A DNA stretch of 64,000 nt from an uncultured delta proteobacterium (GCA_947259215.1 CAMYLJ010000030.1:1-64000); one strand, 5' to 3'; positions 36,694 through 48,607 are shown, counted from the first letter of the stretch. Notes: a model not told the origin generated them from the letters alone. Numbers and translations: made by a program.

Positions 36694-39047
36694 GGGGTTC
36701 GCATTGCCAGCAGGTAGACGTCCTTGGCCTCGCGGCGTCCCCGGATGGGCACTTCGGGCCGCTTCTCGAAGTCGTGCGCGGCAGGCTGCGCTCTCGTCCA
36801 GGTCACGGCGTCGATCACCAGCGACGCATCCAGCTCTCGTGTCAGGCTCTGGAGCCGCGCGGCCAGGTTGGTGGTGTTGCCGATCGCGCTCCAGATCATG
36901 CGATCCGCCGCCTGGATGTTGCCCACGAACGCCGCGCCCGTGGCGATCCCCACGCCGACCGACAGCGTCTCTCCGCTCTCGACGGGAAGCGCGCCCACGG
37001 CGTCGACGATCTCGCGTCCCGCCTCGACGGCGGCCCGCTCCTTGTGGGCCAGCTCCCGGGGTGCGCCGAAGACCGTCATCATGCCGTCGCCGTTGAACTC
37101 CACCACGCTGCCTCCGTGCTTCTGCACGACGTGCGAGACCGTCTCCGTGTAGCGGTTCACCGTGGAGAAGATCTCCTCCGGCTTCCGGCTCTCTGCGAAG
37201 CCCGTGTAGCCGCGGATGTCGACGAAGAGCACCGAGACCTCGCACTCGCCGGAGCTGAGCTCGACCCCGCTCGCCAGCTGGTCGGCCACCGCGCCCGGGA
37301 CGTAGCGGCGCAGCGACTCCTGCATCGCCTGAGCCTGGCGGGTGGTCGCTTCCTGATCGAATCGCCGGAGCTGGTGGGAGACCGTCTCGGCGACCGCCGC
37401 CAGGAGCGACAGGTCCGTGGAGGTGTAGACGTCCCCCGATCGCTTCGGGCCGAGGCACAGGAAGGCCGCGAGCGCGTCGTCCTGCTGCACGGGCACCACC
37501 ACGTCCGCCTCGAGCGTCTCCAGCGCAGCGCGGTCGAACGGTCCGAGAGGGGCTTCGTCCGGGCGGCGCCCGGCGTCGCTGAGTGAGAGCGGCGCGCGGC
37601 GCCCGCGTAGCGTGCCGACCAGTGGGCTCGCCGCCTCGAATGCCGGCGGCACCGCCCGTCCCTCCGCGAAGACCGGCGCGTAGCTCTCCTCGACCCCGGC
37701 GTAGACCACGCAGGCCTCGGGCCGCAGCAGCCCGTGGAGGCCTTCACCCACCTTCTGCGTCAGATCCCGCGCGTCGCGGCAGCGGGTGAGCTCCGGCAGC
37801 AGCTCGGCGATCCCGTGGTCGAGGGCGTAGCGCTCCTTGAAGAACACGCGGTCGATTTGGGGGCGCAGGCGGCGATGCGCCGGAATCAGGACGGCGGCCA
37901 GCACCAGGGAGAGGGCGACCTGGCCGGCGCCCGGATCGATTCCCACGAGGCCCGACGCGGCCTCCGCGACGCGCGGCACGACGATGAGCGCGCCGGCGCC
38001 CAGCACCACGGCGAGGACGTTGTACGAGGCCGCAGCGGAGAGGATGCGGTCGATGTCGAAGAGGTTGAAGCGCAGAACCGAGATGACGAGAGCCAGGGGA
38101 AAGAGCGGCAGGGCCCAGAAGCTCACGAAGAAGAGCCAGCCGAAGCGAGGCTCGATGGCCGTGAGTGCAGCCGCGACCGCAAACGGAAGCGCGGCGCCGT
38201 AGACGCCGAACATGGCCCACTTCATCTGTCGGCGCGCGATCCGCTCTGCACGGTGGTACTTCCGGTTGGCAGTCACGAGCAGCGCGACGGCTCCCAGGGC
38301 TCCGATGGCCGTGCCGCCGATCTCTCCGATCGCAATCCGGCTCGAGAACTGAAGGAAGGAGAAGAGACCATTGACCGCGAAGAACCACGGCCAGATCCGA
38401 TACCAGCGGCCCTCCGGCGGGCGGTCGTCCGGAAATCGGAACAGGAAGCGGAACGTCAACGGCAGCATCAGGACGCCGCCGGCGAGGACGAAGCACATCC
38501 CGAACCACGGGTAGAACTGCGGCTGGCTTCCCGGGAAGGCGCAGTTCGCAAAGGCGAAAGCCATCCCCATGAGGAAGTAGGCGCGCACCGCCGGAGTGGG
38601 CCGCGCCCGAAGGAGCAGGAAGAGCGCCGACACAGCGAAGGCGAACGAGGTGGCCAGCAACGGACGCCAGGTCGCCGTGGAGGCCAGCTCGAGGGTGGTC
38701 TCGTGCCGCTGGCCGTCTCTCTCGAAGACGAGCGGGGCGCGCTCCGGCGCGTCGAGGCTGCGCGCGCAGAAGCCGCGGGTGCTGACCCCGAGGAGATCGG
38801 CGTCTCCCAGCCGGATCAGACGGTCGCCCGCACGCAGGCCGGCGGCGGCGAGCGGGTCCGATGCATGAGTGATGGAGGAGAACTCGCCCGTGAGCATGGG
38901 GTAGGTCCCGGCGTCCGCGACCGACAGCCCCAGATGCGCGGCCGTGGTGCCCCGAAGCTGCGTCCTCACGCCGAGGGCGAAGCACACGACCCATAGCGGC
39001 ACCAGGATCAGTACCAGCGCCTTGTCGAGCGGTGCGAGGCGGCTCAA
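36690..39047 (-). CDS. Membrane adenylate/guanylate cyclase with PDZ-like, multi-TM and GAF domains
   Basis: 785 residues from a TTG start, supported by GGAGGGAG nine bases upstream and no nearby in-frame ATG. In order: a first helix, a periplasmic PDZ-like domain (ITHASDPLAAAGLRAGDRLIRLG), about seven membrane helices (residues 130-400), a GAF-like domain (about 440-560) and a class III cyclase domain. The cyclase has both metal aspartates (VLFVDIRGYTGF and FNGDGMMTVFG) plus IGNTTNLAARLQ, so it should make cAMP or cGMP. The layout suggests that a periplasmic or membrane signal controls cyclic-nucleotide output. Coupled to exonuclease III. Confidence 0.9.
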   Translation of the reverse strand: MSRLAPLDKALVLILVPLWVVCFALGVRTQLRGTTAAHLGLSVADAGTYPMLTGEFSSITHASDPLAAAGLRAGDRLIRLGDADLLGVSTRGFCARSLDAPERAPLVFERDGQRHETTLELASTATWRPLLATSFAFAVSALFLLLRARPTPAVRAYFLMGMAFAFANCAFPGSQPQFYPWFGMCFVLAGGVLMLPLTFRFLFRFPDDRPPEGRWYRIWPWFFAVNGLFSFLQFSSRIAIGEIGGTAIGALGAVALLVTANRKYHRAERIARRQMKWAMFGVYGAALPFAVAAALTAIEPRFGWLFFVSFWALPLFPLALVISVLRFNLFDIDRILSAAASYNVLAVVLGAGALIVVPRVAEAASGLVGIDPGAGQVALSLVLAAVLIPAHRRLRPQIDRVFFKERYALDHGIAELLPELTRCRDARDLTQKVGEGLHGLLRPEACVVYAGVEESYAPVFAEGRAVPPAFEAASPLVGTLRGRRAPLSLSDAGRRPDEAPLGPFDRAALETLEADVVVPVQQDDALAAFLCLGPKRSGDVYTSTDLSLLAAVAETVSHQLRRFDQEATTRQAQAMQESLRRYVPGAVADQLASGVELSSGECEVSVLFVDIRGYTGFAESRKPEEIFSTVNRYTETVSHVVQKHGGSVVEFNGDGMMTVFGAPRELAHKERAAVEAGREIVDAVGALPVESGETLSVGVGIATGAAFVGNIQAADRMIWSAIGNTTNLAARLQSLTRELDASLVIDAVTWTRAQPAAHDFEKRPEVPIRGRREAKDVYLLAMRTP

Positions 39048-39386
39048 GTGGTCGATCTCCCTCCGGCTCTCCGCTCTTCATAGCATGACTCTGCTCGGCT
39101 TCGGCTCGCTGCGCGCGCCGTCTTCGGCGGCGCTCGCGGCCTCGGCGTCGGGTGGGTGTGCGGTCCCGGGTGCGGCTGGAGATGGTCTTTCTGCGTCGCG
39201 CGGTGACGGAGGCGTCGGCGTCCGGTACGGCGGTTCGAGGGCGGAGCGGGGGCTCGCGGAGCGACGACTGAGTGGAGCGCCGACGGACTCCGTCCTGGCT
39301 CGGGACTCTGTTGTGCGCGGAACCCCGGAGGAGCGCAGCGAGCCCCCGCTCCGCCCCCGCCCCGGACTCCGAACCGCGGTGGGGAC
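39048..39386. other. 339-bp intergenic region with nested inverted repeats
   Basis: No gene is credible. It contains the leader and ribosome site of the cyclase gene, a diverged relative of the dispersed repeat around 39090-39120, and two interleaved inverted repeats described separately. The GC-rich string GGAGCGCAGCGAGCC near 39330 has a counterpart near 56972. Confidence 0.55.
39239..39356. repeat. Inverted repeat, 19-bp perfect arms (loose member of the variable-arm family)
   Basis: GGGCGGAGCGGGGGCTCGC at 39239-39257 is the exact reverse complement of 39338-39356; the spacer is 80 nt. It holds the palindrome GACGGACTCCGTC at 39282-39294. An outer GCGGTTCG/CGAACCGC pair extends the stem imperfectly. 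Arm length and spacer size resemble the elements at 43977 and 56795, but the core geometry differs. Confidence 0.6.
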
Positions 39387-39396
39387 TCAGTCGTCG
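39262..39396. repeat. Second inverted repeat interleaved with the first
   Basis: CGACGACTGAGT at 39262-39273 is the reverse complement of 39385-39396. Its left arm lies inside the loop of the 39239/39338 stem and its right arm outside it, so the two stems can only coexist as a pseudoknot or alternate. The right arm overlaps the end of the speA frame. Confidence 0.55.
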
Positions 39397-41152
39397 CGCG
39401 AGAGGTAGGTGTACTCGCGCAGGCCTTCGGCGTAGCGCTTGCGCAGGCGGGCGGACTCTTCGAGGCTGATGCGGCCTTCGCGCAGCGCCTCTTCGACGGT
39501 GCGCCGCACCTTCTCGGTGAGGGCGCGCGAGTCGTACTGGACGTAGCGAAGCACGTCCGAGACCTCGTCGCCCTCGACCACGTGCTCCACCGTGTAGCCG
39601 CCGTTCTCGCCGAGGCTGACGTGGACGGCGTCGGTGTCGCCGAAGAGGTTGTGCAGGTCGCCCAGGATCTCCTGGTAGGCGCCCACCAGGAACATGCCCA
39701 CGAAGTAGGGCGCGCCGCTCCAGGCGTGCAGCTCGAGCACGCTCTTCACGTCGCGCTGGTCGATGAACTGGTCGATCTTGCCGTCGCTGTCGCAGGTGAG
39801 GTCGGCGAAGACGCCCCGGCGCGTCGGCTTCTCGTCCAGGCGCTGGATCGGCATCACCGGGAAGAGCTGCTTCACCGCCCAGTGGTCCGGCGCGGACTGG
39901 AAGACCGACAGGTTGCCGTAGTAGGTGTCGGCCAGGGCCTTCTCCAGATCCGCCAGGTCCTCGGGCACGTAGGGCAGCTCGCGCACGATGCGCAGGATCT
40001 TCTCGCTGCAGGCCCAGAAGAGCCGCTCCACCCGCGCCCGGGCCCGCAGGTCCAGGTAGCCGAGGGAGAAGAGCTGGGACGCCTCCTCCTTCAGCTGGAC
40101 GGCGTCGTGGTAGGCCTCCTGGACGTTCTTGCGCGAGACCGTCCCGACTCGGTCACGATGTCGGGATGCGGGACCCGGGCCTCATCGCACGCCTCCTGGA
40201 TCGACGCCACCACGTCGTTGGCGTACTCCTGGACGCTGTAGTTCATGGAGGAGTGGAAGTTCGTCTGGGAGCCGTCGTAGTCGACGCCGAGCCCGCCGCC
40301 GACGTCGACGATCCCGGGGCGTGCCCCCATGGCGTGGAGCCCCACGAACACCCGGCTCGCCTCGCGCAGCGCGTCCTTGTGGGCGCGGATGGCGGTGATC
40401 TGCGAGCCGATGTGGAAGTGCAGCAGCTCCAGGCAGTCGAGCATGTCCTCGGCGCGCAGACGGTCGACGGACTCCACCATCTCCTCCGCCGTCAGGCCGA
40501 ACTTCGAGCGGTCGCCCGTGGAGTCCACCCACTTGCCGGCGCCGCGGGTGGTGAGTCGGGCGCGCACCCCGATGCGGGGTCGGATCCCGAGCTCGCGGGC
40601 GGTCTTCAGGATCAGGTCGATCTCGTGGAAGCGGTCCACCACGATGATCGGCGTCCGGCCGAGCCGCTGCGCCAGCAGCGCCGTCTCGACGTAGGCCCGG
40701 TCCTTGTAGCCGTTGCAGACGATGAGCGCGCCGGGCGTGTCCAACAGCGCCAGCGCCACCAGCAGCTCCGGCTTGCTTCCGGCCTCGAGGCCGATCCCCG
40801 CCGGTGCCCCCTTCTCGACGATCTCCTCCACCACGTGCCGCTGCTGGTTCACCTTGATGGGATAGACGCCGCGGTAACGGCCCCGATAGCCGTACTCGTG
40901 CGACGCCTGGGCGAAGGCGTCGGCCAGCCCCTGGACCCGGCTGGCCAGGATGTCCGAGAAGCGGATCAGCAGCGGTGCGCGAATTCCGCGCCGCTCCAGG
41001 TCCTTCACCAGCTCGAGCAGATCGATGGCGGCGCCGTGGCGGCCATGCGGCCGGACCTCGACGTGCCCGTCGCCGTTGATCCCGAAGTGGCCGCCGCCCC
41101 AGGCGGGTACGCCGTAGAGCTCGAGGCTGTCCCGGATGGTCCATCCGCGCAT
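39387..41152 (-). pseudogene. speA: Biosynthetic arginine decarboxylase SpeA, interrupted by out-of-frame internal deletion
   Basis: The N-terminal part runs from the ATG at 41152 (WTIRDSLELYGVPAWGGGHF, PLP region GVYPIKVNQQRHVVEEIV, HFHIGSQI, VDVGGGLGVDYDG) to PHPDIVTESGR at about 40150. It then shifts into a nonsense tail that stops at 40091. The C-terminal part is intact in another frame: KNVQEAYHDAVQLKEEA through LREYTYLSRDD, stop at 39387. SpeA proteins normally carry ALVAHHSVLV and some 50-60 residues between these blocks; that stretch is absent. SpeA makes agmatine for polyamines. As written the gene cannot give a full enzyme. A real deletion or an assembly collapse are both possible. 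Confidence 0.85.
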
Positions 41153-41227
41153 TCGCCGGCTCGCTCCTCGGGGTGTGGCAGACCTATACCGCCTCCCCAG
41201 GGGTTTCGGGAGACGGAAGCCCGGTGT

Positions 41228-42505
41228 TTACCAGATTTTTTCGTCGTGTTCCTCGCCACTGGCCAGGTCGCGCACCTTCGCGACACCGCGGGCGGCCTCG
41301 TCCTCGCCGACGATCAGCACGCGTGCGGCTCCGATCCGGTTCGCGTGGGCCAGAGCGCGCTTGAGTCGGCCGGTGCCCAGGGCCAGCTCGACCGAGCGGC
41401 CCTCGCCGCGCAGACGCGCCGCCAGCCGCATGGCCAGGGGACGCCGGGCGTCGTCGAGCGGAACCACGAGGTCGTCTACCCCGCGGCCCGGCGACGGCAG
41501 GCGGCCGAGCTCGCCCAGGAGCTCGCTCACCACGACGTCGCCCATCCCGAAGCCCACGGCGGGCAGGCTCGGCCCACCGAGGCTCTCGATCAGCGCGTCG
41601 TAGCGGCCGCCGCCGCAGATCGAGCGCAGCGTGCCGGCCGTGTCGAAGCCCTCGAAGACGATGCCCGTGTAGTACGCCAGCCCCCGCACCACGGAAGCGT
41701 CGAAGTCCACCCGGTCGGCGATGCCGTAGGCGTCGAGCAGCTCGAAGAGGCGCCGGAGCGCGGCCAGGGCCGGCGAGTCCGGGGGAGCCGCGGACGCGGC
41801 CTCGTCCAGGCTGCGGGCCGACAGGGCGTCCACCACCCAGCGCGCGTCGTCCCGCGCGAGGCCGACCGGACCCGCCGGGTCGGCGAGCTGATCCAGGACG
41901 GCGTCGGCCCCGATCTTGTGGAGCTTGTCCACCACCACGCACAGCGGTGCGAAGGCCTCCTCGCGCCCGCGCAGCACGCCCCCTCGCAGGACCTCCTCGA
42001 GCAGCGCCCGGCTGTTCACCCGCAGCCGCACGGCCTCGCGGGGCAGGCCCAGGGCGTCCCACAGCGAGGTCAGCGCGGCCAGCGCCTCGGCCTCCGCCGT
42101 CACGTCGGGCTCGCCCACGATCTCCACGTTCCACTGGTAGTGCTCGCGGGTGCGGCCCCGGGTCATGCGCTCGTAGCGCCAGTTCTGGCCGATGGCGAAC
42201 CAGCGCACGGGCAGGCGCAGGCCGCCGGCCCGTGCGATCAGCATGCGAGCCAGGGACGGTGTCAGCTCGGCCCGCAGAGCCAGGTGGCGATCGTGAAGCT
42301 CGAAGTGATAGAGCTGGTCGACGATCTCCTCGCCGGCCTTGCGGATGAAGAGCTCCGCGTGCTCCACGATGGGCGCGTCCACCTCCTCGAAGGCGAAGCG
42401 CCGGGAGATCTCGCGGAAGTGATCGAAGAGCCAGCTCCGCAGGCGCAGGTCTTCCGGGTAGAAGTCGCGGGTGCCCCGCGGCGGCCTGAGCGCGTCCTTG
42501 CTCAC
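41228..42505 (-). CDS. hisS: Histidyl-tRNA synthetase
   Basis: 425 residues from a GTG start. Class II motifs are present: PPRGTRDFYPEDLRLR at the N-terminus, LRAELTPSLARML (motif 2 start), GQNWRYERMTRGRTREHYQWNVEI, then the HisRS-specific GLAYYTGIVFEGFD and motif 3 AVGFGMGDVVV. The C-terminal anticodon-binding domain ends in GEEHDEKIW. It charges tRNA-His and is essential. It lies about 75 bp downstream of the speA start on the same strand. A HisZ-type paralogue is unlikely because the HisA and HisB signatures are intact. Confidence 0.93.
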   Translation of the reverse strand: MSKDALRPPRGTRDFYPEDLRLRSWLFDHFREISRRFAFEEVDAPIVEHAELFIRKAGEEIVDQLYHFELHDRHLALRAELTPSLARMLIARAGGLRLPVRWFAIGQNWRYERMTRGRTREHYQWNVEIVGEPDVTAEAEALAALTSLWDALGLPREAVRLRVNSRALLEEVLRGGVLRGREEAFAPLCVVVDKLHKIGADAVLDQLADPAGPVGLARDDARWVVDALSARSLDEAASAAPPDSPALAALRRLFELLDAYGIADRVDFDASVVRGLAYYTGIVFEGFDTAGTLRSICGGGRYDALIESLGGPSLPAVGFGMGDVVVSELLGELGRLPSPGRGVDDLVVPLDDARRPLAMRLAARLRGEGRSVELALGTGRLKRALAHANRIGAARVLIVGEDEAARGVAKVRDLASGEEHDEKIW

Positions 42506-42594
42506 GGCGCACCGAGTAGCACGCCGCGGAGCCGGCTGCCTGTCGAGAACCCTCCGGGATTGCTACACAACCGGGTCCCCCGACAGGAGGTCCC

Positions 42595-43920
42595 ATGTCG
42601 CAACGGCGAATCGCCCCGATCCCCATCCTGGTCCTGATGCTCGGCGCCTCCGGCTGCGGCCAGGGCGACGAGGCCCCGGCCCAGGCCGCGCGCGAGCCGG
42701 CGGCGGCCGCGCTGCCCGAGGGTCCCCGCGAACTCCCCACGGGCCTGCTGCTCGCGATCTCGCCCTTCGAGGTCACGCCCCAGGGCAAGGTGAAGCCGAT
42801 CCCCCAGGACGCCCGGGTCGAGATGCTGCGCCTGCGCGACGGCAGCTGGGAGGTCTCCACCCTCGACGACCCGGAAGCCATCGTGTTCCACAAGGCCCTG
42901 GTCTACGGCGAGCCCGATGGTCGCATCCTGACCGCGGCGGGCGCCCGGCCGGGCGAGGAGGCCGCGCTCAAGCTCTGGACCCGGAGCGGGGACGCCTGGC
43001 AGGCGGAGACCCTCTGGGGCAAGCACTTCGGCGGCCGCTTCAGCCGCATGCGCGACGCCGAGGTGGCGGACCTCTACGGCGACGGCCAGCCGGCCATCGC
43101 GGTCGCCACCCACGACCAGGGCATCGTGGCCACGCTGCGTCCGGGCGCCGATGGCTGGCAGGTGAGCGAGCTCGACGCGGAGGAGGACACCTTCGTGCAC
43201 GAGATCGAGATCGGCGACCTGGACGCCGACGGCACGCTCGAGGTCTACGCCACGCCCAGCGAGCCGAACCGGCTCGACGGGACGCCCCAGCCCGGCAAGG
43301 TCGTGCGCTACGTGCCGAAGACCGGCGAGGGCCGGGTGGTGGTGGCCGACCTCGGCAACCGTCACGCCAAGGAGATCCTGGTGGCTGACGTGGACGGCGA
43401 CGGCACCGATGAGCTCTACGTGGCGGTGGAGGCGGAGGTGGAGGGCCGCGGCACCGACGCGCGGCTCGTGCATCCGGTGGAGATCCGGCGCTACGACGCC
43501 GGCACGGACCCGACCGCGGGCGTCGTGATCGCCACCATCGACGGCGAGCGCCTGACCCGCTTCCTGACCGCGGGCGACGTGGACGGCGACGGGAAGCAGG
43601 AGCTGGTGGCCGCGGCCTTCAAGAGCGGCCTCTGGCTGCTGCGGCCCGGCGACGACGCGCGCGCTGCCTGGGACATCCGTTCGATCGATCGCGACTCCGG
43701 CGGCTTCGAGCACGCCGCGATCCTGGCGGATCTGGACGCCGACGGCAGCGACGAGCTCTACGTGGCCAGCGACGACCACGCCGAAGTGCGCCGCTACATC
43801 TGGAACGGCAGCGACTTCGACCGCGAGGTCATCTACGAGCGCAAGACGGGCGGCCTCAAGGTCAAGGGCTCGGCGTTCACGTGGAACATCATGCCCGTGC
43901 CGGCGTCGATGCTGCCGTAG
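42595..43920 (+). CDS. FG-GAP/VCBS beta-propeller lipoprotein
   Basis: 441 residues with a lipobox LGASGC (Cys21). Four Ca-binding-like repeats are spaced along the chain: DLDADGTLEVY, DVDGDGTDELY, DVDGDGKQELV and DLDADGSDELY, plus DLYGDGQPAI. These are blade loops of FG-GAP/VCBS propellers, which bind calcium and proteins or glycans. An ACAGGAGGTCCC ribosome site precedes the ATG. The gene is 89 bp from divergent hisS. The role is unknown; surface or periplasmic binding is inferred. Confidence 0.82.
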   Translation: MSQRRIAPIPILVLMLGASGCGQGDEAPAQAAREPAAAALPEGPRELPTGLLLAISPFEVTPQGKVKPIPQDARVEMLRLRDGSWEVSTLDDPEAIVFHKALVYGEPDGRILTAAGARPGEEAALKLWTRSGDAWQAETLWGKHFGGRFSRMRDAEVADLYGDGQPAIAVATHDQGIVATLRPGADGWQVSELDAEEDTFVHEIEIGDLDADGTLEVYATPSEPNRLDGTPQPGKVVRYVPKTGEGRVVVADLGNRHAKEILVADVDGDGTDELYVAVEAEVEGRGTDARLVHPVEIRRYDAGTDPTAGVVIATIDGERLTRFLTAGDVDGDGKQELVAAAFKSGLWLLRPGDDARAAWDIRSIDRDSGGFEHAAILADLDADGSDELYVASDDHAEVRRYIWNGSDFDREVIYERKTGGLKVKGSAFTWNIMPVPASMLP

Positions 43921-43928
43921 CTCTCCCT

Positions 43929-43945
43929 GCGGGCCGAGGGCCCGC
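43929..43945 (+). terminator. Short hairpin after the FG-GAP gene
   Basis: GCGGGCC (43929-43935) and GGCCCGC (43939-43945) form a 7-bp stem with loop GAG, 9 bp after the stop codon. No T-tract follows, so it is at best part of a Rho-dependent or structural terminator. Confidence 0.4.
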
Positions 43946-43976
43946 GGGCGTTCCCGCCGTCGCTGCTGCGGGGCGG

Positions 43977-44090
43977 GGCCGGGTGGGGCCATGGCTGCGC
44001 GGCTTCGGTTCGCGCGCACCCCGGTGCGAGCCGAGCGCGGAGTCCGTCAGCGCGCTCACAGGCGCCGCTCCGCCATGGCCCCACCCGGCC
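43977..44090. repeat. Variable-arm inverted-repeat element, copy 1
   Basis: 43977-43995 and 44072-44090 are exact reverse complements (19 bp, GGCCGGGTGGGGCCATGGC). The 76-nt spacer contains CGGAGTCCGTCAGCGCGCT at 44038-44056, which is repeated with one mismatch at 56862-56880. The core starts about 48 nt after the left arm and ends 16 nt before the right arm, the same geometry as the 56795 element. The element sits between convergent genes. Confidence 0.7.
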
Positions 44091-44206
44091 TCGCGACGTT
44101 GGAGCGGCGGCGGTGGGTTCGCGCGGCTGCGCCGCCGCCTGCGGCGGCGACGGTCGCGGCGGGTGCTGGTGCGAGAAGTTCCAGGCGAACGAAAAAAGGG
44201 TGGGGG

Positions 44207-44545
44207 TCAGCCCGGCGGCCAGCCGAGAGGGCGGCCGCCGAGGACGTGGATGTGGAGGTGGAAGACGGTCTGGCCGGCGCCGGCGCCGTTGTTGACCACC
44301 AGGCGGTAGTCGTCGAGGCCTTCCTGGCGCGCGACCTGGTTTGCGACCTGGATCAGGTGGCCGACGAGCTCGTTGTCCGCGGGCGTGCACTCCGAGAGCT
44401 TCGCGATCGCCTGGCGCGGGATCACCAGGATGTGGGTCGGCGCCTGGGGGTTCACGTCGCGGAACGCCAGGGCGCGGTCGTCCTCGTGCACCAGCTCGGC
44501 CGGCAGCTCGCCGCGGGCGATCTTGCCGAAGATCGTGTCGCTCAT
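44207..44545 (-). CDS. HIT-family histidine triad nucleotide-binding protein
   Basis: 112 residues, standard for HINT-type proteins. SDTIFGKIARGELPAELVHEDD is split from the family start, FRDVNPQAPTHILVIPR is the middle block and QTVFHLHIHVLGGR is the active-site triad with the nucleophilic His. HINT proteins hydrolyse nucleoside phosphoramidates and acyl-AMPs. The ATG overlaps the phosphorylase stop (ATGA). Poly-T follows the stop on the minus strand but without a clear hairpin. Confidence 0.9.
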   Translation of the reverse strand: MSDTIFGKIARGELPAELVHEDDRALAFRDVNPQAPTHILVIPRQAIAKLSECTPADNELVGHLIQVANQVARQEGLDDYRLVVNNGAGAGQTVFHLHIHVLGGRPLGWPPG

Positions 44546-45324
44546 GCGTCCCTCGCGAGGGCCAGCATGGCGTCGCTCGCCACGTCGATGCAGCGGGCCA
44601 TGTTGCGGTCCAGGTCGAGCTCGGCGGGGCCGGGCCAGGGGGTCCGGTCCGACACCACGCAGATGCAGCCCGCCCGCACGCCGAAGATCTGGCCCAGGGT
44701 CAGCAGCACGCCGCTCTCCATCTCGCAGTTCAGCACGCGGGCCGCCCGCAACTCCTCGATCCGCCGCGCCCCGTCGGCGGGCCAGTAGCCGCCGACGCTC
44801 ATGGACGCCAGCGAGCCGTCTTCGGCGAGCACGGCGTTGCGCATGTAGAAGGCGTCGAGGGACCACGTGAGGCCTGCCCGCCAGCGGCCGCCTTGTCGCT
44901 GCGCCGCGTCTACCAGGGCGGCGACGAGCCGCCAATCGGCCACGGCCGGATATTCCGGGGCCACGTAGGCGCGCGAGGTGCCGTCGTCGCGGACGGCGCC
45001 GGTGGTGATGACGAGGTCGCCGAGCTCCAGGTCCGGCGCGAGGCCTCCGCTATTGCCGATCCGCAGGAAGCTGTGGGCGCCCAGTTTGACCAGCTCCTCC
45101 AGCAGGATGGCGGTGCTCGGCGCGCCGATGCCGGTGGAGGCGGCGGTCAGCTCGACGCCGTCGCGCCAGCCGGTCACCACCCGGTACTCGCGCGCGTCGC
45201 ACACGCTTCGGAGGTCATCCCAGCCGGCGGCGATCTTTTCCACCCGCGCAGGATCGCCGCACAGGAGAACGTGGGGGGCGACCTCGCCGGGCCGCAGGCC
45301 GGTAATGGGTTGGGAGTCGGTCAT
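44542..45324 (-). CDS. Nucleoside phosphorylase (uridine phosphorylase-like)
   Basis: 260 residues of the PNP/UDP family. HVLLCGDPARVEKIA holds the phosphate-binding Gly-Asp-Pro-x-Arg, ASTGIGAPSTAILLEEL and FLRIGNSGGLAPDLELGD are the sugar/phosphate blocks, and VLNCEMESGVLLTLG is the MEG-type ribose site. It splits a nucleoside to base and sugar-1-phosphate; uridine is the most likely substrate by resemblance. It is first in a two-gene unit with the HIT protein, a coherent nucleotide-salvage pairing. Confidence 0.87.
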   Translation of the reverse strand: MTDSQPITGLRPGEVAPHVLLCGDPARVEKIAAGWDDLRSVCDAREYRVVTGWRDGVELTAASTGIGAPSTAILLEELVKLGAHSFLRIGNSGGLAPDLELGDLVITTGAVRDDGTSRAYVAPEYPAVADWRLVAALVDAAQRQGGRWRAGLTWSLDAFYMRNAVLAEDGSLASMSVGGYWPADGARRIEELRAARVLNCEMESGVLLTLGQIFGVRAGCICVVSDRTPWPGPAELDLDRNMARCIDVASDAMLALARDA

Positions 45325-45655
45325 TCTTATGAACTTCGCTCGCCTTCGGCTCGCTGCGCGCGCGGCCCCGGGCGGCGGCGCTTGCGGGCGGCGGCCCCCG
45401 GAGGGTTCGCGGGCGTGGGTGGCTCTGCCTTCTGGCGCGGGAACCTACGTGGAATCGGCTGGTTTTCGCAACCGGGGCGGGGGCGGAGGGCACCCATCTC
45501 AAGTTTCCGGGCCGTTGCCCGACCGTGGGGGGCTCCGGGCTCCGCGGAACCCAGGTTGGACGGCCCGGCTTGTCAGCCCGGAAAGGGTGGGGTAGGAGTC
45601 GGGCCCTTCGGCACCGGCAGAGCGAACCCCCCTGGGGACAACGGACGGGAGCAGC
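45325..45655. other. 331-bp divergent intergenic region with dispersed repeat
   Basis: Lies between divergent phosphorylase and topoisomerase genes. It holds copy 2 of the 60-bp repeat (45334-45392) and a small inverted repeat CCGGGCCGT/ACGGCCCGG (45507-45515, 45560-45568). No coding frame looks real and I cannot pick a convincing sigma-70 promoter. Confidence 0.5.
45334..45392 (+). repeat. 60-bp dispersed intergenic repeat, copy 2
   Basis: This 59-bp segment matches the minus strand of 26971-27030 with about three substitutions and one gap. It begins 9 bp from the phosphorylase start codon, so it lies in that gene's leader or promoter region. The string CTCGCTGCGCGCGC at its centre also occurs near 39105. 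Confidence 0.7.
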
Positions 45656-48508
<2,853 letters not shown>

Positions 48509-48549
48509 CATCCAGCCGACACCCTGGTCAGCGGCCGCCTCCACCCGAT

Positions 48550-48576
48550 TCGGGTCTTTTTAGACCCGATCTTTTT
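48550..48576 (+). terminator. Intrinsic terminator of topB
   Basis: TCGGGTCT (48550-48557) pairs with AGACCCGA (48562-48569) across a TTTT loop, followed directly by TCTTTTT. Stem plus T-tract is the classic Rho-independent form and lies 41 bp after the topB stop. Confidence 0.85.
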
Positions 48577-48607
48577 CCCCCGCTCAAGTTCGACGCGCCG
48601 GATTCCG

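Noticed and set aside
44091-44206. Additional small gene downstream of the inverted repeat
   Set aside because: Frames here are Ala/Gly/Arg low-complexity without ribosome sites.
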